Under the pieces are notes generated by a model, which ran no database searches, was not told the origin of the DNA, and was given only the letters and a program-made list of their open reading frames with translations. The translations under genes and the position numbers were made by a program. A stretch of DNA of 41,759 bases from an uncultured Clostridia bacterium. Its GTDB lineage: Bacteria; Bacillota; Clostridia; Oscillospirales; CAG-272. Location of the stretch: the NCBI GenBank assembly GCA_944381095.1, contig CALWJW010000009.1, positions 1 to 41,759 on the forward strand, read 5' to 3'. Shown here piece after piece: positions 17,071 through 26,725 of the stretch. Each line of letters opens with the position of its first letter. Position 1 is the stretch's first letter.

Positions 17071-18154
17071 TTTCAGTATCCTCCATAAGTCTTACGAATC
17101 TGTCAAACAGGTAGGTGCTGTCCTCAGGTCCGGGTGCGCTCTCCGGGTGATACTGCACGCTGAATATCCTGTCTTTTTCACATTCCATACCCTCTACTGT
17201 ACCGTCTAAAAGGTTAATGTGTGTTATGCTGAGCGGTGTTTTTCCGAGACTTTCCGCATCCACTGCGTAGGAATGGTTCTGCGAAGTTATTTCCGTTTTC
17301 CCGGTTTTCAGATTCTTTACCGGGTGATTTCCGCCTCTGTGTCCGAATTTGAGCTTATAGGTTTTTGCTCCGTAGGCAAGCGCTATTATCTGATGACCGA
17401 GACATATTCCGAATATCGGATATTTTCCTTTGAGTTTACGCACTGTCTCTATAACTTCGGTGACGTCGGTCGGGTCGCCCGGACCGTTTGAAATGAATAT
17501 ACCGTCCGGATGCTTTTTCTCTATCTCCTCAGCTGGGGTATTATATGGGACCACAGTCACCTTACATCCCTTTTCCGTCATCCTTTTTACTATGCTCTGC
17601 TTCATTCCGCAGTCTATTGCGACGACGTTAAAGCGCGCGTTTCCGGCATCTTCCTTTATTTCACATTTGCGGCTGACTTCGGAAACCGCATTGTGCGGGA
17701 CGATGTACTCCTTTATCTTTTTCAGACCGTCTTCAAGCGTTACATCCGGTGAGCATATCAGCGCAAGTCCGCTGCCTTTATCCCTTATCGACCTTACAAG
17801 CTTTCTGGTATCTATCCCGCTTATTCCGGGGATACCGTACTTTTTCATCACTTCCCCGAGAGTCGCGGTGCTCCTGAAATTTGACGGACTGTCATTGTAA
17901 TCCCTGACCGCAAGTCCTCCTATTGTCAGATTGTCCCGTTCGTAGTCGTCGTCAGCGCAACCGTAGTTCCCTATCAGAGGATATGCCATCACCACCGTCT
18001 GGTTTGTATATGACGGGTCTGATATTATCTCCTGGTATCCCACCGGAGACGTATTGAACACTATCTCCGTTATACATTCCTTAACCGCACCGAACGAGTA
18101 TCCGTAATATTCCTCTCCGCTTTCGGTTATCAGCTTTACGTTGTACTCCTGCAT
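17054..18154 (-). CDS. carA: Carbamoyl-phosphate synthase small subunit
   Basis: The 366-residue glutaminase subunit hydrolyses glutamine and passes ammonia to CarB. The N-terminal CarA-specific domain (about 1-150) shows FNTSPVGYQEIISDPSYTNQ and GIDTRKLVRSIRDKG. The C-terminal class I glutamine amidotransferase domain has the nucleophile Cys in FGICLGHQIIALAYG and the His/Glu pair in VQYHPESAPGPED. It starts 14 bases after purF, with GAGGAAAT ahead of the ATG, and overlaps carB by 17 bases. Confidence 0.97.
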   Translation of the reverse strand: MQEYNVKLITESGEEYYGYSFGAVKECITEIVFNTSPVGYQEIISDPSYTNQTVVMAYPLIGNYGCADDDYERDNLTIGGLAVRDYNDSPSNFRSTATLGEVMKKYGIPGISGIDTRKLVRSIRDKGSGLALICSPDVTLEDGLKKIKEYIVPHNAVSEVSRKCEIKEDAGNARFNVVAIDCGMKQSIVKRMTEKGCKVTVVPYNTPAEEIEKKHPDGIFISNGPGDPTDVTEVIETVRKLKGKYPIFGICLGHQIIALAYGAKTYKLKFGHRGGNHPVKNLKTGKTEITSQNHSYAVDAESLGKTPLSITHINLLDGTVEGMECEKDRIFSVQYHPESAPGPEDSTYLFDRFVRLMEDTENAEEN

Positions 18155-18168
18155 CTCATTTCCTCTTT

Positions 18169-19587
18169 TCAGTCATTTGTGATTATTTTCTGCTCGAACC
18201 TGTCCTTACCGCTGTCTCCGGGCACGGGAGTCGGATATTTTCCGTCAAAACACGCCGCACAGTATTCGTTATTACCGGTAAGCTCCCTGAGCGTTTCAAG
18301 CGGCAGGAATCCGAGACTGTCCGCGCAGATCATTGCGCAGATCTCCGACACGGAATGATTGCTCGCTATCAGGTGTTCTTCCGAATCTATGTCGGTTCCG
18401 TAGTAACACGGATGAAGAAATCTCGGAGACGATATCCGCACGTGTATTTCGGCTGCTCCGGCTTCACGCAGTAATCTGACTATTCTTCTGCTTGTTGTTC
18501 CTCTGACGATCGAATCGTCTATAAGTACCACTCTCTTACCGGAAATCACCGATCTGACCGGACTCAGTTTTATCTTGACTCTGTCAAGTCTGTTATCCTG
18601 ACCCGGGGATATAAATGTCCTTCCGATATATTTGTTTTTGATAAGTCCAAGTCCGTACGGTATTCCGGATTCCTCCGCAAACCCGAGAGCCGCGTCTATT
18701 CCGCTGTCAGGTACCCCCACAACGATATCCGCATCTGCCGGGAACTCTTTTGCAAGTATCCTTCCTGCCTGTTTTCTTGACTCATGGACCGGGATCCCGT
18801 CTATCACCGAATCCTGACGGGCAAAGTAAATATATTCGAAAATACAGGTTTTTTTCAGACATTTTCCGCATCCGGACGTGACCGACCTCGGCCCATCGCT
18901 TCCGAACACGACTATTTCTCCCGGCTGCACATCCCTGACAAATTCGGCGTTCACCGCCGAAATGGCGCAGCTTTCCGAGGCAACTGCATAACCGCCGTCC
19001 GCTGTTTTTCCGAAGCAAAGGGGTCTGAATCCGTGAGGATCTCTGACGGCGTACAGCTTGTCCGACGTCATTATGATAAGAGAATACGCCCCTTCGAGTT
19101 TATTCATCGACTCTGTTATCGCCTGTTCGGTACTTACTCCGCGGAGCATCTCTTTTGTAAGTATATAAGCTATTATTTCGGTATCGCTCGTGGTATGGAA
19201 TATTGCGCCCGAAAGCTCAAGTTCCTTTCTGAGCTGTTCCGCATTACTTAAATTCCCGTTATGCGCTATCGCCATTCTTCCGAGTCTGTGGTTGACTTCT
19301 ATCGGCTGACAGTTCATTCTCGTACTTCCGCCGGTAGTTCCGTATCTTACGTGTCCGACCGCTGTTTTCCCGGGAGAAAATTTTTTCATGGTGTCATTTG
19401 TCAGCACTTCGCTCACAAGTCCGACATCCTTTACCGAAGTGAAAACGCCGTCACTGCAAACAGATATTCCGCAGCCCTCCTGACCTCTGTGTTGCAGTGC
19501 ATACAAACCGTAATACACCATTCCCGCCACGTTGGTCTTTTCGGGGAAAGTCACTCCGAATACGCCGCATTCCTCGCGCAGTTCCAT
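18169..19587 (-). CDS. purF: Amidophosphoribosyltransferase
   Basis: The 472-residue enzyme catalyses the first step of purine synthesis, glutamine plus PRPP to phosphoribosylamine. It is the Bacillus-type proenzyme: MELREE should be removed to expose the nucleophile Cys7 (ECGVFGV). The N-terminal class II amidotransferase domain shows ALQHRGQEGCGI and AHNGNLSNA. The C-terminal phosphoribosyltransferase domain has VVLIDDSIVRGTTSRRIV. Cysteines in CGKCLKKTC and YCAACFDG are consistent with the structural [4Fe-4S] cluster. The ribosome binding site GGAGGG lies inside the end of pyrG, 2 bases away. Confidence 0.97.
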   Translation of the reverse strand: MELREECGVFGVTFPEKTNVAGMVYYGLYALQHRGQEGCGISVCSDGVFTSVKDVGLVSEVLTNDTMKKFSPGKTAVGHVRYGTTGGSTRMNCQPIEVNHRLGRMAIAHNGNLSNAEQLRKELELSGAIFHTTSDTEIIAYILTKEMLRGVSTEQAITESMNKLEGAYSLIIMTSDKLYAVRDPHGFRPLCFGKTADGGYAVASESCAISAVNAEFVRDVQPGEIVVFGSDGPRSVTSGCGKCLKKTCIFEYIYFARQDSVIDGIPVHESRKQAGRILAKEFPADADIVVGVPDSGIDAALGFAEESGIPYGLGLIKNKYIGRTFISPGQDNRLDRVKIKLSPVRSVISGKRVVLIDDSIVRGTTSRRIVRLLREAGAAEIHVRISSPRFLHPCYYGTDIDSEEHLIASNHSVSEICAMICADSLGFLPLETLRELTGNNEYCAACFDGKYPTPVPGDSGKDRFEQKIITND

Positions 19588-19589
19588 TT

Positions 19590-21209
<1,620 letters not shown>

Positions 21210-22748
21210 TTATTCCCACTCCACAGTTGCCGGCGGTTTTGACGTAATATCGTAAACCACCCTTGTTATTCCGCTTATCTCATTTGTTATTCTTCCGCTC
21301 GCCTTTTCAAGAACTTCCGGTGAAAGCTTTGTCCACTCCGCGGTCATGAAGTCATCTGTGCTGACGGCACGCAGCGCAACGACCCGTCCGTATGTTCTTG
21401 CATCGCCCTTGACTCCTACGCTCATAAGATCGGTCATTACCGCAAAGTACTGATCCGGCATCTTATCCTTCGGGGTAAGTTTTTCAGTCTCCTCGCAGAA
21501 TATGGCGTCAGCCTCACGCAGCATTTCAAGTTTTTCCTTTGTTATCTCACCTATGACCCTGACCGCCAGTCCGGGACCGGGGAACGGTTGTCTGTAAACG
21601 AGTCTGTCGGGTAGCCCCAGGACCTTTCCGACCTTTCTTACCTCATCTTTGAAAAGTTCGGAAAGCGGCTCAACTATCCTTTCAAAATCCATTACCGACG
21701 GCAGTCCGCCGACGTTATGATGACTTTTTATAGTTGCACTGTCTCCCTTTCCGCTTTCTATCACGTCGGGATAGATCGTTCCCTGCGCGAGTATCTCCGT
21801 CTTTCCGAGCTTTCCTGCTTCCTCCTCAAAAACACGGATAAACTCACCTCCGATAATCTTGCGTTTGGTTTCCGGGTCTGTGACTCCGCTCAGTTTCGCA
21901 AGAAATCTGCTTTCGGCGTTTACCCTGATCAGACTGAGTCCGAAACTGTCCCTGAACGTCCTTTCAACGAAGTCGCCTTCGTCTTTTCTCATCATGCCGT
22001 GATCAACGAAAACACACACAAGGTTGTTTCCGACGGCTTTTCCGAGAAGCGCAGCAGCCACAGAAGAATCAACTCCTCCGGAAAGTGCCATCAGTACTTT
22101 TTTGCCTTTGAGTTCCTCTCTGTATCTTTCCACCGTTGTCTTTACGAAGTCATCCATTTTCCAATCGCCGGCGCAGCCGCATATTCCGAAAAGAAAATTA
22201 CCGAGTATCTTTGCGCCGTATTCGGTATGCATGACTTCCGGGTGAAACTGTACGGCGTAAAGTTTCTTTTTTTCGCACGCCATTGCCGCCGTCGGACATT
22301 TGTCTGTGTGCGCCGTTACCGAAAAGCCTTCCGGTATGCCGCTTATAAAATCGGTATGACTCATCCAGCATACGCTCTCTGCCGGCACTCCCTCAAAAAG
22401 CGGACACGGCGTGATAAGCAGCCTTGTTTTGCCGTACTCACTGCCGTTTTCGGCGCCTGAAACCTTTCCGCCTGCCATATAAGCCATCAATTGAGCTCCG
22501 TAGCATATTCCCAGTACCGGGATTCCGCAGTCTAAGACTTTGCTGTCAAAATGCGGGGATCTTTCATCATATACGCTGTTTGGTCCGCCGGTGAATATTA
22601 TACCTTTATAGCCGGCTTTTACTATTTCTTCCGTATTTATTCTGTTATACTGCTTTATCTCGGAGTATACGCTCTGCTCCCTTACTCTTCTGGCTATAAG
22701 CTTGCTGTACTGTCCCCCGAAATCAAGCACCAATATCTTATCCTGCAT
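21210..22748 (-). CDS. guaA: GMP synthase (glutamine-hydrolysing)
   Basis: The 512-residue enzyme converts XMP to GMP. The N-terminal class I amidotransferase domain has the Cys in LGICYGAQLMAY and FHPEVMHTEYG. The ATP pyrophosphatase domain has the PP-loop ALSGGVDSSVAAALLG at about 225. The C-terminal dimerisation domain carries RQPFPGPGLAVRVIG and ends ITSKPPATVEWE, the canonical C-terminus. GGGAGAG precedes the ATG, and purC ends 20 bases upstream. The leader has no guanine riboswitch; control would come from the unit's promoter. Confidence 0.97.
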   Translation of the reverse strand: MQDKILVLDFGGQYSKLIARRVREQSVYSEIKQYNRINTEEIVKAGYKGIIFTGGPNSVYDERSPHFDSKVLDCGIPVLGICYGAQLMAYMAGGKVSGAENGSEYGKTRLLITPCPLFEGVPAESVCWMSHTDFISGIPEGFSVTAHTDKCPTAAMACEKKKLYAVQFHPEVMHTEYGAKILGNFLFGICGCAGDWKMDDFVKTTVERYREELKGKKVLMALSGGVDSSVAAALLGKAVGNNLVCVFVDHGMMRKDEGDFVERTFRDSFGLSLIRVNAESRFLAKLSGVTDPETKRKIIGGEFIRVFEEEAGKLGKTEILAQGTIYPDVIESGKGDSATIKSHHNVGGLPSVMDFERIVEPLSELFKDEVRKVGKVLGLPDRLVYRQPFPGPGLAVRVIGEITKEKLEMLREADAIFCEETEKLTPKDKMPDQYFAVMTDLMSVGVKGDARTYGRVVALRAVSTDDFMTAEWTKLSPEVLEKASGRITNEISGITRVVYDITSKPPATVEWE

Positions 22749-22768
22749 ATAATCTCTCCCGGTTCTGC

Positions 22769-23494
22769 TTATCTGTTTTCACTCAGATATCCGGTAAGTC
22801 TTGACATGACTTCCGCATATGCGTCCTCAGTTCCCCCGAGATCGCGGCGGAATCTGTCCTTATCAAGTTTTTTCTTCGTTTCTGCGTCCCAGAGGCGGCA
22901 GGTATCGGGACTTATTTCGTCCGCCAGCACTACCGAACCGTCAGCAGTCTTTCCGAACTCCAGCTTGAAGTCAACAAGTATTACCCCGCACTCCTTCCAG
23001 ATCTTTTTCAGTATTTCGTTTATTCTGAATGAATAATCCTTTATGGTTTCTATTTCATCCTTTGTCGCGAGTTTCAGCGCCAGCGCATGATAACTGTTGA
23101 GAAGCGGGTCTCCCAGTTCATCGTTTTTATACGAAAACTCTATTGTCGGACTGTCAAACTCTATTCCTTCTTCAACTCCGTAACGCTTGGAAAACGAACC
23201 GGCGGAAATATTCCTTATAATAACTTCGAGCGGCACTATTCTTACCCTTTTGACAAGAGTTTCTCTTTTACTCAGCTCTTGTATGAAATGAGTGGGCACC
23301 CCGGATTTTTCTATCAGCTGCATCAGCCTGTTGCTCATCTGATTGTTTATTATTCCTTTGCCTGCAACGGTTCCCTTTTTCAGCCCGTTGAAAGCCGTCG
23401 CGTCATCCTTATACTCAACGATCAGCTGCTGCTCGTTTTCCGTCTCATAAACTTTCTTTGCCTTGCCTTCGTATAAAAGCGATTTCTTCTCCAT
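22769..23494 (-). CDS. purC: SAICAR synthase
   Basis: The 241-residue enzyme ligates aspartate to CAIR in purine synthesis. Visible motifs are LLYEGKAKKVYET, EYKDDATAFNG, the PLEVIIRNISAGSF active-site block, LVDFKLEFG and ADEISPDTCRLWD. An upstream in-frame TTG at 23512 would add six residues, but the ATG at 23494 has GAAAGAGG at the right spacing and gives the usual N-terminus. It is the only nucleotide gene in this unit that does not use glutamine. It is separated from the PII gene by 98 bases containing a hairpin. Confidence 0.95.
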   Translation of the reverse strand: MEKKSLLYEGKAKKVYETENEQQLIVEYKDDATAFNGLKKGTVAGKGIINNQMSNRLMQLIEKSGVPTHFIQELSKRETLVKRVRIVPLEVIIRNISAGSFSKRYGVEEGIEFDSPTIEFSYKNDELGDPLLNSYHALALKLATKDEIETIKDYSFRINEILKKIWKECGVILVDFKLEFGKTADGSVVLADEISPDTCRLWDAETKKKLDKDRFRRDLGGTEDAYAEVMSRLTGYLSENR

Positions 23495-23532
23495 TTTTTC
23501 TTCCTCTTTCAATTCTTCTTTTATTGCACTTC

Positions 23533-23579
23533 AAGGGTGCCGCGCTCTACGTTTTTTTCATAAAGCTTTCAGCACCCTT
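23533..23579 (-). repeat. Inverted repeat between the PII gene and purC
   Basis: AAGGGTGC (minus strand, from 23579) pairs with GCACCCTT (ending 23533) around a 31-base loop. No T-run follows, so it is not a standard terminator. It could slow polymerase, protect the 3' end of the upstream mRNA or mark a processing point in the long transcript. Confidence 0.5.
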
Positions 23580-23592
23580 TAAGTTTTCTTGA

Positions 23593-24246
23593 TTATTCGA
23601 CATCCTGTAAGGCGTCGTATCCTTCCTCACCCGTACGGACTTTTACGACATTTTCAACGTCATAAACGAAGATCTTGCCGTCTCCGATGTGACCGGTATA
23701 AAGAACTTTCTTTGCGGTTTCTATCACGCTTCTGACCGGAACCTTACTTACCACGATATCAACCTGTACTTTGGGAAGCAGTGTTGCTTCGACTTCGACT
23801 CCGCGGTAATATTCCGGTTTACCTTTCTGCTGTCCGCAACCCAGAACGTGCGAAACTGTCATTCCGGTAATTCCGAGATCCGTCATCGCTTTTTTGAGCG
23901 CTTCGAATCTGCTTTCCTTACAGATTATCTCAACTTTGGTGAACTTGGGTCTGCCTTCGGTGAAATCCGGGACCTTCTTTACAGGCACCGCCTCTGCCAC
24001 CGGGACTTCTCCCGAAACCGCAGTTGCATTTTCAAAGCCGTAATCGAGACTCTCTACCGCAGGTACAAAATCAGCATATGCACTCGGAAGTCCGTGTTCG
24101 GTAATGTCAAGTCCTTTGATTTCTGTTTCCACCATCGCAAATCCCGCCTGCATAAAAAATACCAAAGCCGCGCCGATAAGGAACCAGACTGCAAAAACTT
24201 CATCAGTCACGGCTTCCTTTACCAACTCCGCAAGTTCTTCACTCAT
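23593..24246 (-). CDS. glnK: PII signal protein fused to remnants of an ammonium transporter
   Basis: The 217-residue protein has three parts. Residues 14-41 (WFLIGAALVFFMQAGFAMVET) are the first membrane helix of Amt ammonium transporters. Residues 42-61 (EIKGLDITEHGLPSAYADF) match the cytoplasmic tail that follows the last Amt helix. After a Pro/Val/Ala linker (62-100), residues 103-217 form a full PII domain with the TGHIGDGKIFVYDVENVVKVRTGE ATP/2-oxoglutarate-binding block in two pieces around 184-206. All other Amt helices are missing in frame. In the T-loop the position of the uridylylated Tyr51 is Val152. PII proteins sense ATP/ADP and 2-oxoglutarate and bind Amt or glutamine synthetase. 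AAAGGAGC precedes the ATG, 27 bases after the GSIII stop. Confidence 0.85.
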   Translation of the reverse strand: MSEELAELVKEAVTDEVFAVWFLIGAALVFFMQAGFAMVETEIKGLDITEHGLPSAYADFVPAVESLDYGFENATAVSGEVPVAEAVPVKKVPDFTEGRPKFTKVEIICKESRFEALKKAMTDLGITGMTVSHVLGCGQQKGKPEYYRGVEVEATLLPKVQVDIVVSKVPVRSVIETAKKVLYTGHIGDGKIFVYDVENVVKVRTGEEGYDALQDVE

Positions 24247-24273
24247 TTTAACCAGCTCCTTTCCTGCCGTCTT

Positions 24274-26370
24274 TTATCTGACGCCGAAAAGCAGTTCGCC
24301 GTAACGCGGGAACGGCCAGTATTTTCTGGCTGTCAGAGCTTCGGCTTCATCGCAGACTGCTCTCAGCTGACTCATTTTAACAAGGAGCTCGTTTTTGACT
24401 GCCATCGACTCCTCGGCAACACTGTTTATTTCTGACACAGACGAAAGCGCTTTTTCAAGTTCGTCTGTCTTCATTGACATACATTCGATCAGCCCCGAAA
24501 GCTTTACAAGCAAAGCTTTTTCGTACGAAACCGGTATGGCTTCTCCGACGGACTGTTTCAGACTCATTGTCTTTGCAAGTTCCGCTGTATAACTTTCAAC
24601 CGCCGGCGCTATCTCTGTTTTCACCATGTCACACATGGTTCTCGCTTCGATCAGTACCGTTTTGCAGTAATTTTCAAGAGTTATCTCGTATCTCGATCTG
24701 AGTTCCGTCTCCGAAAACACCTTATGCTCAGTCAGCATTTTCACATTCTTTTCATCAAGAAGATGTCCGACACAGTCGGCAGTCGTGGCGTAATTGAGCA
24801 GTCCTCTCTTTTCTGTCGCTTCCTTTATCCACTGCTCGTCATAGCCGTTGCCGTTGAATATTATCCTCTTGTGTTCTTTCAGCGTTTCCTTTATAAGCTT
24901 TTGAAGTCCCTCACGGAAATTATCAGACTTTTCAAGAACGTCCGCATACTGTTTAAGCGATTCCGCTACCGCTGCGTTCAGCATGATATTGGCGCAAGCT
25001 ATGCTGTTTGAAGAACCGAGCATACGAAATTCAAACTTGTTTCCTGTAAACGCAAACGGCGATGTACGGTTTCTGTCGGTCGTGTCACGCGTGAATTTCG
25101 GAAGTACACTAACACCGAGCTTCATTTGCGTCCTTTCCGCCGCGTTATACGGTGCATCATTCTCGATTGCTTCAAGGACGGCGCTCAGTTCATCTCCGAG
25201 GAACATCGAAACGACAGCCGGAGGAGCCTCGTTTGCACCCAGTCTGTGATCGTTTCCTGCCGTTGCAACAGAAATCCTGAGAAGATCCTGATAATCGTCG
25301 ACCGCCTTGATAACCGCACAGAGGAAAAGCAGAAACTGAGCGTTTTCGTGCGGAGTTTCTCCCGGAGAAAGCAGGTTTACACCTGTATCCGTTGAAATAG
25401 ACCAGTTGTTGTGCTTTCCGCTTCCGTTGACTCCCGCAAACGGTTTTTCATGCAGCAGACACACCAAACCGTGTTTTGCGGCAACCTTCTGCATTATTTC
25501 CATTGTCAGCTGGTTGTGGTCTGTGGCTACGTTTGTGGTCGAATATATCGGTGCAAGCTCATGCTGTGCGGGCGCAACCTCATTGTGTTCGGTCTTCGCG
25601 AGAATACCGAGCTTCCAGAGCTCCTCGTTCAGGTCTTCCATATACGCCGCTACTCTCGGCTTTATCACTCCGAAATAGTGGTCATCCATCTCCTGGCCTT
25701 TGGGCGGTTTCGCTCCGAACAGCGTTCTTCCTGTATAGACAAGGTCCTTTCTCTTGTTGTACATTTCCCTGTCAACAAGAAAATATTCCTGTTCCGGTCC
25801 TACTGATGTCTTTACACACTTGACGGTATTATTTCCGAAAAGCCTGAGAACTCTCAGCGCCTGTACGTTCAGCGCTTCCATCGAGCGCAGAAGCGGAGTC
25901 TTTTTATCAAGCGCTTCGCCTCCGTAGGAACAGAATGCCGTCGGTATACACAGCGTCTTTCCTTTGATGAAGGCATATGAGGTAGGATCCCATGCGGTGT
26001 AGCCTCTTGCCTCGAATGTGGCTCTCAGCCCGCCTGACGGAAATGAAGACGCATCCGGTTCGCCCTTTATCAGTTCCTTTCCGGAAAACTCCATTATGAC
26101 TCCGCCGTCAGGAGAAGGCGTTATGAAACTGTCGTGCTTTTCCGCCGTTATTCCCGTAAGCGGCTGGAACCAGTGGGTGTAATGTGTGGCACCTTTTGAA
26201 ACCGCCCAGTCTTTCATTGCTGTGGCAACGGCGTTCGCAACTCCTATATCCAGCTGTTCGCCCTGATCTATTGTTTTACGAAGTGATGAATACACATCCG
26301 CCGGCAGTGTTGCTTTCATTACCCTGTCGTCGAAAACCATACTTCCGAAATAATCCGATACCTTTTCCAT
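24274..26370 (-). CDS. glnN: Glutamine synthetase type III
   Basis: The 698-residue enzyme makes glutamine from glutamate, ammonia and ATP; GSIII is the large dodecameric form of Bacteroidota, Clostridia and some cyanobacteria. Visible are the GSIII-specific start ([22 protein letters not shown] block reading [21 protein letters not shown] in two pieces), [16 protein letters not shown], the ATP-site stretch [29 protein letters not shown] and the [21 protein letters not shown] block. An in-frame extension to 26430 runs through the leader terminator and is not the start; AAAGGAG lies 9 bases before the ATG at 26370. It heads a ten-gene unit and has two leader terminators. Confidence 0.96.
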   Translation of the reverse strand: MEKVSDYFGSMVFDDRVMKATLPADVYSSLRKTIDQGEQLDIGVANAVATAMKDWAVSKGATHYTHWFQPLTGITAEKHDSFITPSPDGGVIMEFSGKELIKGEPDASSFPSGGLRATFEARGYTAWDPTSYAFIKGKTLCIPTAFCSYGGEALDKKTPLLRSMEALNVQALRVLRLFGNNTVKCVKTSVGPEQEYFLVDREMYNKRKDLVYTGRTLFGAKPPKGQEMDDHYFGVIKPRVAAYMEDLNEELWKLGILAKTEHNEVAPAQHELAPIYSTTNVATDHNQLTMEIMQKVAAKHGLVCLLHEKPFAGVNGSGKHNNWSISTDTGVNLLSPGETPHENAQFLLFLCAVIKAVDDYQDLLRISVATAGNDHRLGANEAPPAVVSMFLGDELSAVLEAIENDAPYNAAERTQMKLGVSVLPKFTRDTTDRNRTSPFAFTGNKFEFRMLGSSNSIACANIMLNAAVAESLKQYADVLEKSDNFREGLQKLIKETLKEHKRIIFNGNGYDEQWIKEATEKRGLLNYATTADCVGHLLDEKNVKMLTEHKVFSETELRSRYEITLENYCKTVLIEARTMCDMVKTEIAPAVESYTAELAKTMSLKQSVGEAIPVSYEKALLVKLSGLIECMSMKTDELEKALSSVSEINSVAEESMAVKNELLVKMSQLRAVCDEAEALTARKYWPFPRYGELLFGVR

Positions 26371-26421
26371 AACTCTTTCTCCTTTTCTTTTTTCAGAAAA
26401 CTCAGTCTCATTCTGTCCGAT

Positions 26422-26472
26422 AAAAAACAAAGACGGCTTCGGTGATTTACACCAAAGACGCCTTTGCCTTTG
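26422..26472 (-). terminator. Leader terminator T2 of the GSIII unit
   Basis: On the minus strand CAAAGGCG, U and CUUUGGUG (26472-26456 region) pair with CACCGAAG, C and CGUCUUUG around the loop UAAAU. The stem is about 17 bp with one U-C mismatch and a few G-U pairs, and six U follow (complement of 26422-26427). It lies about 50 bases before the GSIII start and should stop transcription unless an alternative fold wins. Confidence 0.8.
26454..26471 (-). promoter_or_regulatory. ANTAR-type hexaloop hairpin P2
   Basis: On the minus strand AAAGGC (26471-26466), loop AAAGGC (26465-26460) and GUCUUU (26459-26454) form a 6-bp stem with one G-U pair. The hexaloop has A at position 1 and G at position 4, the pattern known for RNA targets of ANTAR proteins. 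It uses bases of the 5' arm of terminator T2, so the two folds exclude each other. Confidence 0.5.
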
Positions 26473-26534
26473 TTTTCGGTATTTTACTTATGTCGCGCCG
26501 ACGCTGTCGCCTGTTTTATCGTTTTCCCGGGAAT

Positions 26535-26575
26535 AAAACAAAAGGCAAAGACATCCTTAAAAAGACGTCTTTGCC
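26535..26575 (-). terminator. Leader terminator T1 of the GSIII unit
   Basis: GGCAAAGACGUC (minus strand 26575-26564) pairs with GAUGUCUUUGCC (26555-26544) over 12 bp with one G-U, and UUUUGUUUU follows. It begins within about 6 bases of the predicted transcription start. Confidence 0.75.
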
Positions 26576-26577
26576 TT
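26562..26577 (-). promoter_or_regulatory. ANTAR-type hexaloop hairpin P1
   Basis: AAGGC (26577-26573), loop AAAGAC (26572-26567) and GUCUU (26566-26562) form a 5-bp stem with one G-U pair and a hexaloop with A1 and G4. It overlaps the 5' arm of terminator T1, so forming it would disrupt T1. Confidence 0.5.
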
Positions 26578-26587
26578 AACGAGATGT

Positions 26588-26616
26588 ATTATACACCGTT
26601 TTTATCGGTTTGTCAA
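26588..26616 (-). promoter_or_regulatory. Promoter of the GSIII-to-dapL unit
   Basis: TTGACA (complement of 26611-26616), a 17-base spacer and TATAAT (complement of 26588-26593) form a perfect consensus promoter on the minus strand. The start near 26581 gives a leader of about 210 bases with two terminators. The spacer contains the small inverted repeat ACCG/CGGT. Confidence 0.88.
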
Positions 26617-26725
26617 TACCTTTTTGAAAATTTTTCCTTTTTTTTCAGATTTACTTTTTCCGACAAAATCGCACTCCCGCACTGCAATGCACTTACGTAT
26701 ATATCCGCACATATATTCAGTTTAT

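Noticed and set aside
21717..22460. Plus-strand frame of 247 codons
   Set aside because: It is antisense to guaA, which has full catalytic motifs; no start signals.
26371..26430. N-terminal extension of GSIII to 26430
   Set aside because: The extra 20 codons run through the leader terminator and lack a ribosome binding site; the ATG at 26370 has one and gives the family's usual start.
26371..26580. A known glutamine riboswitch in the GSIII leader
   Set aside because: The conserved core of the known glutamine aptamers is not visible; the leader is explained better by tandem terminators and hexaloop hairpins.
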